From Pseudoxanthomonas sp. PXM02 (GTDB lineage Bacteria; Pseudomonadota; Gammaproteobacteria; Xanthomonadales; Xanthomonadaceae), in the NCBI RefSeq assembly GCF_014851805.1, contig NZ_JACVAK010000002.1, positions 806,001 through 870,000 of the forward strand: DNA of 64,000 nucleotides. Reading direction: 5' to 3'. A program made the translations under genes and the position numbers. The notes under the pieces were generated by a model that saw only the letters and a program-made list of their open reading frames with translations, searched no databases and was not told the DNA's origin. Each line of letters begins with the position of its first letter. Within the stretch, counting starts at the first letter, position 1. Positions 8,255-20,743 of the stretch are shown here, piece by piece.

Positions 8255-9037
8255 TCAGCGACCGGTAAACGCAGGCTTGCGACGTTCGGTGAACGCGCGC
8301 GTGCCTTCGCGCATGTCGTCGGTCGCGAACATCAGGCCGAACTGCGCGCTCTCGTACTGGAGGCCTTCTTCGATGCCGCACTCACCGCCGATGTTGATGA
8401 CATCGAGCGTCGCCCGCAGCGCGAGCGGTGCCGATCCCGCCAGTTGGGCGGCGATCTTCATCGTTTCCGCGTCCAGCTCCGCTGCCGGGACCACGCGCGT
8501 GACGATGCCCAGCTGCAGCGCGCGTTCGGCGGTGATCGGCGCGCCGAGCAGGCACAGCTCCAGCGTGGCGGAGCGCCCGGCCAGGCGCAGCAGCCGCTGG
8601 CTGCCGCCGAATCCCGGAATCAGCCCCAGGTTGATCTCGGGCTGGCCGACCTTGGCGCTGTCCGCGGCGATGCGCAGGTGGCAGCCCATGGCCAGTTCCA
8701 GCCCGCCGCCCAGCGCGAAGCCGTTGACCATCGCGATCACCGGCTTGGGCAGCGTCTCGATGGTGCGCATCAGCTTCTGCCCGCGCAACGAGAAGTCGCG
8801 CCCGTCGGTGGCACGCAGGTCCGCCATTTCGGCGATGTCGGCGCCCGCCACGAAGGCCTTCGGACCGGCACCGGTGAGCACGACGACCCGAACGTTCGCA
8901 TCGGCAGCGGCGTCATCGAAGGCCACCTGCAGGGCGTCCAGCGTGGCGGCATTGAGGGCGTTCAGTTTGTCGGGGCGGTTGACGGTGAGGCGACGGATGC
9001 CGGCGTCATCGGCGACAAGGACAAGAGGTTCGGGCAT
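8255..9037 (-). CDS. Enoyl-CoA hydratase (crotonase family)
   Basis: A 260-residue crotonase-fold enzyme expected to hydrate trans-2-enoyl-CoA in fatty-acid beta-oxidation. The oxyanion-hole segment KAFVAGADIAEM (about 60-71) and both catalytic glutamates are present: GGGLELAMGCH (about 109-119) and QPEINLGLIPG (about 132-142). Both Glu residues argue for true hydratase activity rather than isomerase or dehalogenase. It lies 15 bp upstream of the Cys-rich gene in the same direction, so nth may be read from the same transcript. Confidence 0.88.
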   Translation of the reverse strand: MPEPLVLVADDAGIRRLTVNRPDKLNALNAATLDALQVAFDDAAADANVRVVVLTGAGPKAFVAGADIAEMADLRATDGRDFSLRGQKLMRTIETLPKPVIAMVNGFALGGGLELAMGCHLRIAADSAKVGQPEINLGLIPGFGGSQRLLRLAGRSATLELCLLGAPITAERALQLGIVTRVVPAAELDAETMKIAAQLAGSAPLALRATLDVINIGGECGIEEGLQYESAQFGLMFATDDMREGTRAFTERRKPAFTGR

Positions 9038-9204
9038 GGCGTTTTTCGCGGGATTTTGTAAATTTTGAGTGAAATCGGAACTCTTCGGGCAAGGTCCGGT
9101 CAGACCCGCCTGTCGTCAGTGGCGGTTAAGCGCTACGGCGGCTATCCTAGCGCGTCCATTCCAGGCGGTATGCCGCCGTCGCCATATCTTCGGAGAGTGT
9201 GTTG

Positions 9205-9906
9205 ATGAAGTTGCGTTCGATTGCGGTCGCTGTTGCGGCATTCGCCATGGCCGGTAGCGCCCTGGCCCAGGACGTCTCGTCCGAGAAAGGCAAGCTGAGC
9301 TACTACTTCGGTTACGACTACGGCAACAACCTTGCCGAGCTGACCGCACGTGGTGAGCAGCTGGACATCAATTCCGTGGTGAAGGGCCTGCAGGATGCCT
9401 ATGGCAAGAAGCAGCCCGCCCTGACCGCCGATCAGCTGAAGCCGGCGCTGGAAGCCTTCCAGAAGCGCGAGCAGACCCGCGCCCAGCAGGCCAAGGCCGA
9501 GTACGACAAGGTCGCGGCCGAGAACAAGACCAAGAGCGACCAGTTCATCGCCCAGTTCAAGGGCCAGGCCGGCGTGAAGACGCTCGCCAGCGGTGTGCCC
9601 TACAAGGTGATGGAGAACGGCACCGGTGCGAAGCCGACCCAGGCCAGCACCGTCGAACTGCTGGTGTCCGGTCCGTATCCGTTCGGCCAGCGTCCGGCGG
9701 AAGCCCGTCCGGCGCAGTCGATGAAGGATCTGAAGATCAGCGCCGTGGAAATGCAGGCCATGCGCGAAGCGCTGCTGCAGATGCCGGCCGGTTCCAAGTG
9801 GGAAGTGGCGCTGCCGCCGGCCCAGGCTTACGGCGCCGACCCGCGCACCGGCTTCCCGCCGAACGTGGCGGTGGTGTTCGAGATCAAGCTGGTCAGCGTC
9901 AAGTAA
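9205..9906 (+). CDS. Exported FKBP-type (Mip/FkpA-like) protein with divergent PPIase domain
   Basis: A 233-residue protein with signal peptide (cleaved near ALA|QD). An N-terminal helical dimerisation domain (about 25-120) begins with the typical KLSYYFGYDYGNNL. A C-terminal FKBP-like domain follows, with the recognisable ending LPPAQAYGADPRTG and a final hydrophobic strand (VVFEIKLVSV). The central FKBP strands with the usual DG..FDSS loop are missing; the segment reads GPYPFGQRPAEARP. The ATG at 9205 is chosen because GGAGAG lies 7 nt upstream. It is likely a periplasmic chaperone; prolyl isomerase activity is doubtful. Confidence 0.82.
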   Translation: MKLRSIAVAVAAFAMAGSALAQDVSSEKGKLSYYFGYDYGNNLAELTARGEQLDINSVVKGLQDAYGKKQPALTADQLKPALEAFQKREQTRAQQAKAEYDKVAAENKTKSDQFIAQFKGQAGVKTLASGVPYKVMENGTGAKPTQASTVELLVSGPYPFGQRPAEARPAQSMKDLKISAVEMQAMREALLQMPAGSKWEVALPPAQAYGADPRTGFPPNVAVVFEIKLVSVK

Positions 9907-9925
9907 CTCCCGCAATCGTTCCACC

Positions 9926-9957
9926 CTGCGCCGGCCTAGTGCCGGCGCAGTGCTTTC
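9926..9957 (+). terminator. Terminator after the FKBP-type gene
   Basis: A perfect 10-bp stem (CTGCGCCGGC at 9926-9935 with 9941-9950), CTAGT loop and a short T-containing tail (TGCTTTCC). Confidence 0.6.
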
Positions 9958-10005
9958 CGGCGCAGGGCAGTGCTTCCGCGCTACCCTCCGCAGGTGCCTG
10001 AAGAA

Positions 10006-10809
10006 ATGAATACCGCATTCCGCGCCGTGCTCAGCCCGTGCATCGGCGTCTGCACGCTGGACGACGACGGGCTGTGCGAAGGCTGTCTCCGCACCACTTC
10101 CGAAATCGCGCGCTGGTCCCAGATGAACGATGACGAACGTCTGCGCCTGATGGAGCACGTGCTGCCTGCGCGCGAACACGCGCGCGTTCCACTGGAACTG
10201 CGGTTGCGCGAAGGCGGCGCCCTGCGCCGCGCGTTGCATCCGCTGAGCTCGATGCCCGTCGATGCGGGTTGGAACCATGACGACCTGATCGATCTGCTGC
10301 CGCCCGGTCCGCTGGCCGAGGCGGCCGTGCTGGCGGGCCTGGTGCCGCGCGAGGAAGGCACGCAGGTGCTGCTGACGCGCCGGACCGATGGCCTGCGCCA
10401 CCACGCAGGACAGGTGAGTTTCCCTGGCGGCCGCATCGAGCCGACGGATGCCGACGCGGTCGCCGCGGCATTGCGCGAGAGCCATGAGGAAATCGCGCTG
10501 CCCGCATCGCAGGTCACGCCGCTGGGTTTTCTCGACCCCTTCACCACCATCAGCGGATTCCGCGTGGTGCCGGTGGTCGCACTGATCGATCCCGCGTTCG
10601 TGCCGGTGCCCGAGCCGAACGAAGTGGCGGATGTGTTCGAAGTTCCGCTCGACTACCTGCTCTCGCCGGACAACCTGCGTCGTGTCGAGGTCGACTATCG
10701 CGGGCGGCGGCGGGTGGTGCTCGAGTACGCATGGCCGGGCCAGCGCATCTGGGGCGCGACGGCGGCCATTCTGTTCAACCTGCGGGAACGGCTGGAGCGG
10801 CTTGCATGA
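10006..10809 (+). CDS. DUF1289-Nudix hydrolase fusion (CoA pyrophosphatase-like)
   Basis: A 267-residue two-domain protein. Residues about 8-55 form a DUF1289 module with four Cys (SPCIGVCTLDDDGLCEGCL), a small presumed metal-binding domain that is usually a separate protein. Residues about 100-265 form a Nudix hydrolase resembling NudL-type CoA pyrophosphatases. Its Nudix box begins GGRIEPTDADAVAAALRESH and continues EEIAL, with the catalytic Glu residues in place. The start at ATG 10006 is chosen over an in-frame GTG at 9970 because the DUF1289 domain begins right after it. It overlaps the next gene in ATGA. The substrate is inferred only. Confidence 0.82.
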   Translation: MNTAFRAVLSPCIGVCTLDDDGLCEGCLRTTSEIARWSQMNDDERLRLMEHVLPAREHARVPLELRLREGGALRRALHPLSSMPVDAGWNHDDLIDLLPPGPLAEAAVLAGLVPREEGTQVLLTRRTDGLRHHAGQVSFPGGRIEPTDADAVAAALRESHEEIALPASQVTPLGFLDPFTTISGFRVVPVVALIDPAFVPVPEPNEVADVFEVPLDYLLSPDNLRRVEVDYRGRRRVVLEYAWPGQRIWGATAAILFNLRERLERLA

Positions 10810-11663
10810 ACTGGACCACCCTCGTCGACACCACCGCGTTGTCCGCTGCGTTGGGCGATCCGGCGTTGCGCGTGGTCGATGCGCGCTTCGTGATGCTCAA
10901 TGCGCCGCCGGACGCGGGTCGCCAGGCCTATGCCGAGTCGCATCTGCCTGGCGCGGTATATGCCGATCTCAATCTCGACCTCTCTGACCTGTCGAAGGCC
11001 GGACAGGGTAGGCATCCGCTACCGGACAGCGATGTGTTCGCACGCAGGCTGGGCGAGTGGGGTATCGGGCCGTCGCATCAGGTGGTGGTCTACGACGCCG
11101 GCGACGGCAGCATGGCAGCCGCGCGCCTGTGGTGGTTGTTGAAGCTGCTCGGGCACTCCCGCGTGGCTGTCCTCGACGGTGGACTGGCGGCATGGCGCGC
11201 AATGGGTGGCGTGGAAACGGGAGAAGTCCCGTCGTTGCCATCCCTCCCGGCATATCCGTCGCACTTCGATGCCGGCCAGGTTGTCGATGCGGCAAGCATC
11301 AGCGCGCGTCTCGGCAACGACAGTGGCTGGCTGGTCGATGCACGGGCGACCGAGCGCTTCCGGGGCGATGTTGAACCCATCGATCCGGTGGCCGGACATG
11401 TGCCCGGTGCAGTCAACCGACCGTTCGCGCTGAACCTGCGCGACGGTCGCTTCAAGCCGGCCGACGAACTGCATGCCGAGTTGTCGCAACTGCTGGGGAA
11501 CCGCTCTGCGGTCGATACCGTACTGATGTGCGGATCGGGCGTCACGGCCTGCCATCTGCTGCTGGCGTTCGAGCGCGCCGGCCTGCACGGCGCACGCGTC
11601 TACGCCGATTCGTGGAGTGGCTGGATCAGCGATCCATCGCGCCCGGTCGCACGCGGCGACTGA
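10806..11663 (+). CDS. sseA: 3-mercaptopyruvate/thiosulfate sulfurtransferase (two rhodanese domains)
   Basis: A 285-residue enzyme that transfers sulfur to cyanide or thiols. Two rhodanese repeats are visible: the inactive N-terminal one (about 1-140, with RVVDARFVM and DGGLAAWRA) and the catalytic one (about 150-285). The active-site loop CGSGVTA (Cys about 242) is the version typical of mercaptopyruvate sulfurtransferases rather than thiosulfate-specific rhodaneses. The ATG overlaps the Nudix stop, so the pair is co-translated. Confidence 0.9.
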   Translation: MNWTTLVDTTALSAALGDPALRVVDARFVMLNAPPDAGRQAYAESHLPGAVYADLNLDLSDLSKAGQGRHPLPDSDVFARRLGEWGIGPSHQVVVYDAGDGSMAAARLWWLLKLLGHSRVAVLDGGLAAWRAMGGVETGEVPSLPSLPAYPSHFDAGQVVDAASISARLGNDSGWLVDARATERFRGDVEPIDPVAGHVPGAVNRPFALNLRDGRFKPADELHAELSQLLGNRSAVDTVLMCGSGVTACHLLLAFERAGLHGARVYADSWSGWISDPSRPVARGD

Positions 11664-11733
11664 TCCGGCCGGGCCGTCATGGCCCTGTCATCGCCACACG
11701 TCACGCTCCCGCGGTTTCTTCAGGGGGTGACAC

Positions 11734-13065
11734 GTGTTCCAACGTCTGATCAGCGCTGCCTCCATGGCGGCGCTCTTGTCCTGCATGACGGCTTCCGCGG
11801 ATGCCCAGGAAGCGGAGGCCGAACGGCTGCGCATCCATGGCTCCAATACGGTTGGTGCGGAGGTCATGCCCCGCATCGTCACGGCATGGCTGCGTTCCAT
11901 CGGCTACACGCGCATCGAGCAGCGCAACATCCGTGCGGACCGCACCGAGATCGCCGCCGTCCGCGATGGCGAACCGCTTGTCGTGGACATCGATCGCCGC
12001 GGATCCGCGGCCGGTTTCCAGGCGCTGGTGGAGGGCGACACCGAACTCGCGATGATGACGCGCGCGCCGACGGCTGCCGAACGCAATGCCGGCTGGCAAC
12101 TGGGCGACCTGTCGTCGCCCGAGCAGGAGTTCTCCATTGCGCTGGATGGACTGGCGGTGGTGGTCGACGCACGCAATCCGGTGCGTGCGATCAGCGTGGC
12201 GCAGTTGCGCGACATCGCGGCCGGACGCATCCGCAACTGGGCGCAACTCGGCGGTGCCGATGCGCCGATCCGGGTGCATGCGGGCCCCGCGCGCGGTGGC
12301 AGTCGCGAATTCATCGAACAGCGCGTGATGGCCGGGCAGCCCGCGACAGCCGCCCTCGCGCACCCGCGCCTGTGGCAAGCGGCGCACGCGGTGGCGGAGG
12401 ATCGTGGCGCACTTGCGATCGTGGAGCTGTCTACGCGCATTCCTCCGGGGACGCGCACGCTGGCCGTTTCCGATGGCGGCGTGGCCGTGCAGCCGACGCG
12501 GCTCAACGTCGCCAGCGAGGACTACCCGCTGTTGCGCCGTTACCGCCTGTACGGCGCGCCGATGATGTCCGCGCTGGGTCGAAGCCTGGCCCTGTACGCG
12601 ATAGGACGCGACGGCCAGCGCGCCGTGGATTCGACGGGTCTGCAGTCGATGATGCTGCGTCCCGCGGTCCAGCCGGGGCAGGTCCAGGGCGGAGCGGATT
12701 ACCGCGACGCCGTCGCAGGCGCGACGCGCATTCCGCTCGGTGTGCGCTTCAACATGGGGTCGCTGAGTTCGCTGTTCGAAAGCCGCAGCGCGTCGGACAT
12801 GGATCGGCTGGTCGCCTTCATGCGGTTGCCGGAGAACAAGGGCCGGTCGCTGGTCGTCGTGGGCTTTGCGGACCATGCACCGGGCAATCGCCTGCTGCCG
12901 ACCATGCTCAGCAACGAGCGCGCGGACATCGTGGCCGATCACCTGGTCCGGCAGGGCATTCCGGTCGCGCGGTCGCTGGGTTTGGGTGATGCGCGTCCGC
13001 TGGCCGCGGCGGGCGGTATCGATGCGCGGGCGCGCAACGAGCGTGTGGAAGTCTGGCTGCGCTGA
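11734..13065 (+). CDS. PstS-like substrate-binding domain fused to an OmpA C-terminal domain
   Basis: A 443-residue exported protein. A signal peptide (cleaved near ADA|QE) is followed by a PBP-like-2 domain (about 30-280; RIHGSNTVGAEVMP and GSREFIEQRV match the phosphate-binding-protein fold). A C-terminal OmpA domain (about 320-443) ends with NERVEVWLR and contains the VVGFADHAPGN and LSNERAD motifs used to bind peptidoglycan. The GTG start at 11734 has a strong AGGGGGTGA site. It may be a peptidoglycan-anchored sensor or binding protein in the periplasm. It lies away from the pst genes, and ligand and role are unknown. Confidence 0.85.
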   Translation: MFQRLISAASMAALLSCMTASADAQEAEAERLRIHGSNTVGAEVMPRIVTAWLRSIGYTRIEQRNIRADRTEIAAVRDGEPLVVDIDRRGSAAGFQALVEGDTELAMMTRAPTAAERNAGWQLGDLSSPEQEFSIALDGLAVVVDARNPVRAISVAQLRDIAAGRIRNWAQLGGADAPIRVHAGPARGGSREFIEQRVMAGQPATAALAHPRLWQAAHAVAEDRGALAIVELSTRIPPGTRTLAVSDGGVAVQPTRLNVASEDYPLLRRYRLYGAPMMSALGRSLALYAIGRDGQRAVDSTGLQSMMLRPAVQPGQVQGGADYRDAVAGATRIPLGVRFNMGSLSSLFESRSASDMDRLVAFMRLPENKGRSLVVVGFADHAPGNRLLPTMLSNERADIVADHLVRQGIPVARSLGLGDARPLAAAGGIDARARNERVEVWLR

Positions 13066-13071
13066 CGCGGC

Positions 13072-13848
13072 CTACTTCTTCAGCTTGTCCACCAGCGCCC
13101 GCAACGCGGTCTGCGTATCGGGCGCATGCCAGGCATCGACGAAGCGCTCCAACTGGATCAGCGCCGGATCGAGTGCCTCCACCAGATCGCGGCGGGCAAG
13201 GGTGCGCGTCTGCAGCATCGGATGGTGCGGCAGGCGCAGCAGCTGTTGCAGCCAGGTAATGGAACGCGCGGTGACGTTGTCCTGGTCGACGAGTTCATCG
13301 ACCAGTCCGATGTCGAGCGCGCGCTCTGCAGGCACCATCTCGCCGGCTACCAGCAGGCGCTCGGCACGGTAGGGGCCGACGACGCGGCGCATCAGGCGCT
13401 GGATGCCTTCCGGCACCACCAGCCCCACCTGGGTTTCATTGAGGCCCAGCGCGAAGGGGCGCGCCGGATCCGCGCTGCGCGCCATCACGCGGTAGTCGCA
13501 GCACAGCGCCAGCACGCAGCCGCCCGCGGGCGCATGGCCGGTGATCGCAGCGACGACCGGTACGCGCGATTCGGCCAGCGTACGCGCCGCGCCGAAGAAC
13601 GCCTGCCAGGCATCGAGCAGCGCGTGACGATCGTCGCCGAGCGACAGCAGATAGGGCACGTCCATGCCGGCGGAGAAGATCTTCTCGTTGCCGGCCAGCA
13701 CGATGCCGCGTGCACCGTGGTCGAGTGCGGCATTGAGCGCGTCGATCAGTGCGCGGCACAGTTCGGTGTTGAGGGCGTTGACCGGCGCGCGCGCCAGCCG
13801 GATCTCGCGGATGTCGCCGTGGTCGGTGGTTTCGATGAGTCCGGTCAT
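13072..13848 (-). CDS. Delta3-delta2-enoyl-CoA isomerase-like crotonase
   Basis: A 258-residue crotonase-family protein. It has the motifs of ECI1-type isomerases, HAPAGGCVLALCCDYR (about 102-117) and LNETQVG (about 134-140), with one catalytic Glu in NET. It lacks the first hydratase Glu, since AGGCVLA replaces GGGLELA. This points to shifting cis/trans-3-enoyl-CoA double bonds during oxidation of unsaturated fatty acids. It converges on the OmpA-fusion gene with a 6-bp gap and diverges from the copper-chaperone gene within 38 bp. Confidence 0.8.
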   Translation of the reverse strand: MTGLIETTDHGDIREIRLARAPVNALNTELCRALIDALNAALDHGARGIVLAGNEKIFSAGMDVPYLLSLGDDRHALLDAWQAFFGAARTLAESRVPVVAAITGHAPAGGCVLALCCDYRVMARSADPARPFALGLNETQVGLVVPEGIQRLMRRVVGPYRAERLLVAGEMVPAERALDIGLVDELVDQDNVTARSITWLQQLLRLPHHPMLQTRTLARRDLVEALDPALIQLERFVDAWHAPDTQTALRALVDKLKK

Positions 13849-13886
13849 TCATCCGCTCCATGAGGTCAGACCGGTATCATAGGCGC

Positions 13887-14330
13887 ATGAACCGTCGCAT
13901 CGAAACGCTCTGCCTGTCCGCTCTGCTGATGTCGGGTGCCTGCACTGCCAGCGCCGCCGAGTGCGTGCCCGTTGCCAAGGCCGCGTGGGTGCGCCTGCCG
14001 CCGGTCGCCATGCCAATGATGGCCGGCTTCGCCCGCATCGAGAATCCGTGCAAGGTGGCGGTCAGCATCGTGGGCGCGGAGAGCCTCGCCTTCGACGATG
14101 TGTCGCTGCACGAGACCCGCGAGGAGAACGGCGTCAGCCGCATGCGCGAAGTGAACGCGCTGCCCATCGCGCCGGGGAAGGCCGCAGAGCTGAAGCCGGG
14201 TGGCCTGCACCTGATGCTGCATGGCCCCTACCAGCCGCTGGTCGCGGGCGAGAAGCCGGTGATCACCCTGAAGCTGGCCGATGGCCGCTCGCTGCCGGTG
14301 GTGTTCGAGGTGCGCAAGAGCGCCCCCTGA
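13887..14330 (+). CDS. Periplasmic copper chaperone, PCu(A)C family
   Basis: A 147-residue exported protein of the PCu(A)C family that passes copper to cytochrome oxidase assembly factors. The metal motif residues are present: the His/Met pair early (LHETREENGVSRMREV) and the downstream GGLHLMLHGP, matching the family pattern H..M...HxM. The signal peptide is cleaved near ASA|AE. A TATCAT hexamer ends only 6 bp before the chosen ATG, so transcription may begin at or next to the start codon (leaderless mRNA). A dispersed inverted repeat follows the gene. Confidence 0.85.
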   Translation: MNRRIETLCLSALLMSGACTASAAECVPVAKAAWVRLPPVAMPMMAGFARIENPCKVAVSIVGAESLAFDDVSLHETREENGVSRMREVNALPIAPGKAAELKPGGLHLMLHGPYQPLVAGEKPVITLKLADGRSLPVVFEVRKSAP

Positions 14331-14346
14331 TGTCCGCGGACTGTGG

Positions 14347-14417
14347 TGTGGGAGCGACGTAAGTCGCGAGCTTTCCCGAGGCTGAAAGAAGAACTCGCGA
14401 CTTACGTCGCTCCCACA
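14347..14417. repeat. Dispersed inverted repeat, copy 1
   Basis: Two perfect 24-nt arms (14347-14370 and 14394-14417; core GGGAGCGACGTAAGTCGCGA) flank a 23-bp centre. The element sits between two convergent genes and could act as a bidirectional terminator. Related copies are at 55526-55622 and 58464-58524. Confidence 0.9.
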
Positions 14418-14438
14418 ACCTCACAACGCTATCTGTGG

Positions 14439-14854
14439 TTACTCCGATACCGCGCGGATCGCCGCCGGCAGCGGTGCGCTGTGGCCGGTCTGCGTGTCCA
14501 TCCAGACGACCACTACGTTGCCATCCGAATACAGCACGCTGTCGTCCTTGGCCGACACGATGCGATGGCCGATCGTCACGCTGCTGGTGCCCAAGCGGTC
14601 CACATAGAGCTCCACCACCACGTCGTTGGGCCAGGTCAGCGGACGCTTGTAGTTGATGTTGTTGGCGGCGACGACCGGTGCGATGCGGTCGGTCATCGAC
14701 ACGTCCGGCACGGTCAGCATCCAGCGCACGCGCGCTTCTTCCAGGTACGAGATGTACTTGGCGTTGTTGACGTGGCCCATGCTGTCCATGTCGCGCCAGC
14801 GCACGCTGATCGGCACTTTCGCCAGCAGCTTGCGGCCGGTATCGGGGGTGTCGC

Positions 14855-14858
<4 letters not shown>
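14439..14858 (-). CDS. Acyl-CoA thioesterase, hotdog fold (4HBT)
   Basis: A 139-residue thioesterase of the YbgC/4HBT type that hydrolyses acyl-CoA. The diagnostic [21 protein letters not shown] begins about residue 20; its Asp and the HVNN segment form the active site. The start ATG overlaps the stop of uvrA in ATGA, so the gene is translationally coupled to uvrA. The acyl substrate is unknown. Confidence 0.88.
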
Positions 14859-17806
<2,948 letters not shown>

Positions 17807-18116
17807 CGGGTGGGGGATCCGGAAAGCGAACAAGGAAGCGTAGCGATCTGCCTAGGTGGGGGCAAATAGCGCCATTGCCAGCGAAGCAGCGGGGTCTGGT
17901 AGGCGGGCGGTCAGTCCCGGAGACGGGTCGTCGGGGACATCGTCCAGGCGGGACGTAGCCCCCAAGAGCCCGGTCAAGTCATTGATTTACAATGGAGCGC
18001 CCCGGTGGGAAGCGCCGACGAGGGGCGCCATCGAGGACAGTCTGCGCCGCAATGCGGACGAAACCTGTCCGTAAAGGCGCGGGGGCGCTGACGCCCGGGA
18101 AGGGCGAGTCAGGGCA
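17807..18116. other. Intergenic region between uvrA and rplU, with a promoter-like element
   Basis: No convincing gene is present in this divergent intergenic stretch. A TTTACAAT element at 17986-17993 reads rightwards and is followed by about 120 bp rich in short GC inverted repeats. It could start a long rplU leader or a small RNA. No -35 hexamer is clear and no known RNA family was recognised. Confidence 0.35.
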
Positions 18117-18119
18117 GGG

Positions 18120-18149
18120 TTGACCCTAACTCCATGAATCCACTACAAT
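18120..18149 (+). promoter_or_regulatory. Sigma-70 promoter of rplU-rpmA
   Basis: TTGACC (18120-18125) and TACAAT (18144-18149) are separated by 18 bp, about 67 bp upstream of the rplU start. Confidence 0.75.
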
Positions 18150-18216
18150 TCCGCTTCTGTTCGCCCTCGATGGCGGGCAGGCTCCAGAAAATAACTACAG
18201 AAACCAAGGAATCCAC

Positions 18217-18525
18217 ATGTACGCAGTCGTAGTCACGGGCGGTAAGCAGTACCGCGTGATGAAGGGCGAGACGCTCCGCGTCGAGAAGCTCGAGGCCGAA
18301 GCCGGCAACGAGATCACCTTCGATAACATTCTGATGCTGGGCGATGGCGAGACCATCAGCCTGGGCGACGCCCTGAAGGGCGCCAGCGTCACCGCGAAGG
18401 TCGTCGGCCATGGCCGCGCCGACAAGGTGCGCATCATCAAGTTCCGCCGCCGCAAGCACCACATGAAGCGCCAGGGTCACCGGCAGCACTACACCGAAAT
18501 CGAAATCACCGGCATCACGAAGTAA
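18217..18525 (+). CDS. rplU: 50S ribosomal protein L21
   Basis: A 102-residue large-subunit protein that binds 23S rRNA. It starts [14 protein letters not shown] and carries the basic [16 protein letters not shown] segment near the C-terminus, both diagnostic of L21. It is first in the conserved rplU-rpmA-obgE order, with rpmA 12 bp downstream behind an AAGGAGAAG ribosome site. Confidence 0.99.
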   Translation: MYAVVVTGGKQYRVMKGETLRVEKLEAEAGNEITFDNILMLGDGETISLGDALKGASVTAKVVGHGRADKVRIIKFRRRKHHMKRQGHRQHYTEIEITGITK

Positions 18526-18537
18526 GGAGAAGAAGTC

Positions 18538-18798
18538 ATGGCACACAAAAAAGGCGTAGGTTCCTCGCGCAACGGCCGCGACTCCAATCCGAAGATGCTG
18601 GGCGTCAAGGTCTTTGGTGGTCAGGCGATCGATGCGGGCAACATCATCATCCGCCAGCGCGGCACCCAGTTCCATCCGGGTCCGGGCGTCGGCCTGGGTC
18701 GCGACCACACGCTGTTCGCGCTGGTCGACGGCAAGGTCGAGTTCTCGATCAAGGGCGCCAAGAAGCGCCGCACCGTGAGCGTGGTGACGGAAGCCTGA
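18538..18798 (+). CDS. rpmA: 50S ribosomal protein L27
   Basis: An 86-residue protein near the peptidyl-transferase centre. The N-terminus [16 protein letters not shown] and the [13 protein letters not shown] motif are diagnostic. There is no Firmicutes-type cleavable extension. A terminator follows directly, so obgE further downstream may depend on read-through or its own promoter. Confidence 0.99.
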   Translation: MAHKKGVGSSRNGRDSNPKMLGVKVFGGQAIDAGNIIIRQRGTQFHPGPGVGLGRDHTLFALVDGKVEFSIKGAKKRRTVSVVTEA

Positions 18799-18823
18799 GG
18801 CTTTCGCACACGCTGAGCGAAGG

Positions 18824-18851
18824 GCCCCGCCGCGTGCGGGGCTTTTCGTTT
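18824..18851 (+). terminator. Terminator after rpmA
   Basis: GCCCCGC (18824-18830) pairs with GCGGGGC (18836-18842) around a CGCGT loop, followed by TTTTCGTTT. Confidence 0.85.
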
Positions 18852-18900
18852 GCGGAGACCTTCGTGGCTCCGCGTTCCGCAAATCCACCGATTGAATTGA

Positions 18901-19962
<1,062 letters not shown>

Positions 19963-19968
19963 GGCAAG

Positions 19969-19994
19969 AAAAACCCGCCGGTCGGCGGGTTTTT
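19969..19994. terminator. Bidirectional terminator between obgE and the convergent gene
   Basis: AAAAACCCGCCG (19969-19980) and CGGCGGGTTTTT (19983-19994) form a strong hairpin with A- and T-runs on both sides. It serves obgE on the plus strand and the gene ending at 20018 on the minus strand. Confidence 0.92.
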
Positions 19995-20017
19995 CCGTTA
20001 CCGGAAGCAGCGGTACC

Positions 20018-20590
20018 TCAGCGGCCGTCCTCCACGCGCAGCGACGCGGAATCGGCGATCACCTGCGGCTCCAGGTTCTTGTGGCGCTGGGTGGCGCTTT
20101 CCAGATTGGCCTGGCCCCATTCCAGCGACTTGGGGCTGTTGATCGTCAGCTGGGTGCCCTTGTCCCATCCGGCGAAGTCCTTGCCGGCGAACGCCTCCTG
20201 GTGCACCGGCGACATCCCCCAGATGCCGTCGATGATATGGGCGCGGAAGTAATAGGTCTTTCCGGCTTCCACGTTGGCCTTGTAGAAGCGCACACCGCCA
20301 TCGCCGCCGAAGACCGTGGTCATGAAGACATGCTCGCCGGCCGGCACCTGGTAGGCCACCTTGCTGCCGGCATCGAGGATGCCGATGAAGCGGGTGTCGT
20401 CGCCGGTCACGTCGAACAGCGGCACGGCGACGGCGGCGCCGACGAACTTGCCTGGCCGCATGAAGACGATCGCGGCCTTGTCCGGTTCCAGCGTCAGCGG
20501 TTCATTGGATTTGGCCATCTTGCCGGCGTGTGCCGACATCGACGCGGTGACCAACAGGACGGCGAGCGCCGTCGCGCGAAGCAACTTCAT
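20018..20590 (-). CDS. Exported protein, DUF2846-like
   Basis: A 190-residue protein with a signal peptide (cleaved near AHA|GK). The core (about 38-130), with AIVFMRPGKFVGA, a middle FDVTGDDTRFIG and YQVPAGEHVF, resembles the beta-rich DUF2846 proteins of exported or lipoprotein type. There is no lipobox. The C-terminal 50 residues are polar and helical. It is monocistronic, between a bidirectional terminator and rpsT. Function is unknown; the family assignment is by pattern only. Confidence 0.7.
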   Translation of the reverse strand: MKLLRATALAVLLVTASMSAHAGKMAKSNEPLTLEPDKAAIVFMRPGKFVGAAVAVPLFDVTGDDTRFIGILDAGSKVAYQVPAGEHVFMTTVFGGDGGVRFYKANVEAGKTYYFRAHIIDGIWGMSPVHQEAFAGKDFAGWDKGTQLTINSPKSLEWGQANLESATQRHKNLEPQVIADSASLRVEDGR

Positions 20591-20683
20591 GATGTCCCCT
20601 TTTGTTGAATTCCCCCTGCCTCGCCGGTTGGCGAGGCGTGCGCATCAGAACCGGGGCGGGGAGCATGCGTCAATGGGGTGAGC

Positions 20684-20712
20684 GCAAAAAGAAACCCGCC
20701 TTTCGGCGGGTT
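20684..20712 (-). terminator. Terminator after rpsT
   Basis: On the minus strand AACCCGCC-GAAA-GGCGGGTT (20693-20712) is followed by TCTTTTTG. Confidence 0.9.
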
Positions 20713-20743
20713 CCAGTGTCTTCGCGTTGCGTGCCGCCGTGAA

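Noticed and set aside
9142..10485. A 447-codon minus-strand frame over the FKBP and Nudix genes
   Set aside because: It overlaps two recognised genes in the opposite direction and has no ribosome site or family.
17807..18010. A LexA box upstream of uvrA
   Set aside because: I searched this stretch by eye for Xanthomonas-type and E. coli-type LexA sites and saw none.
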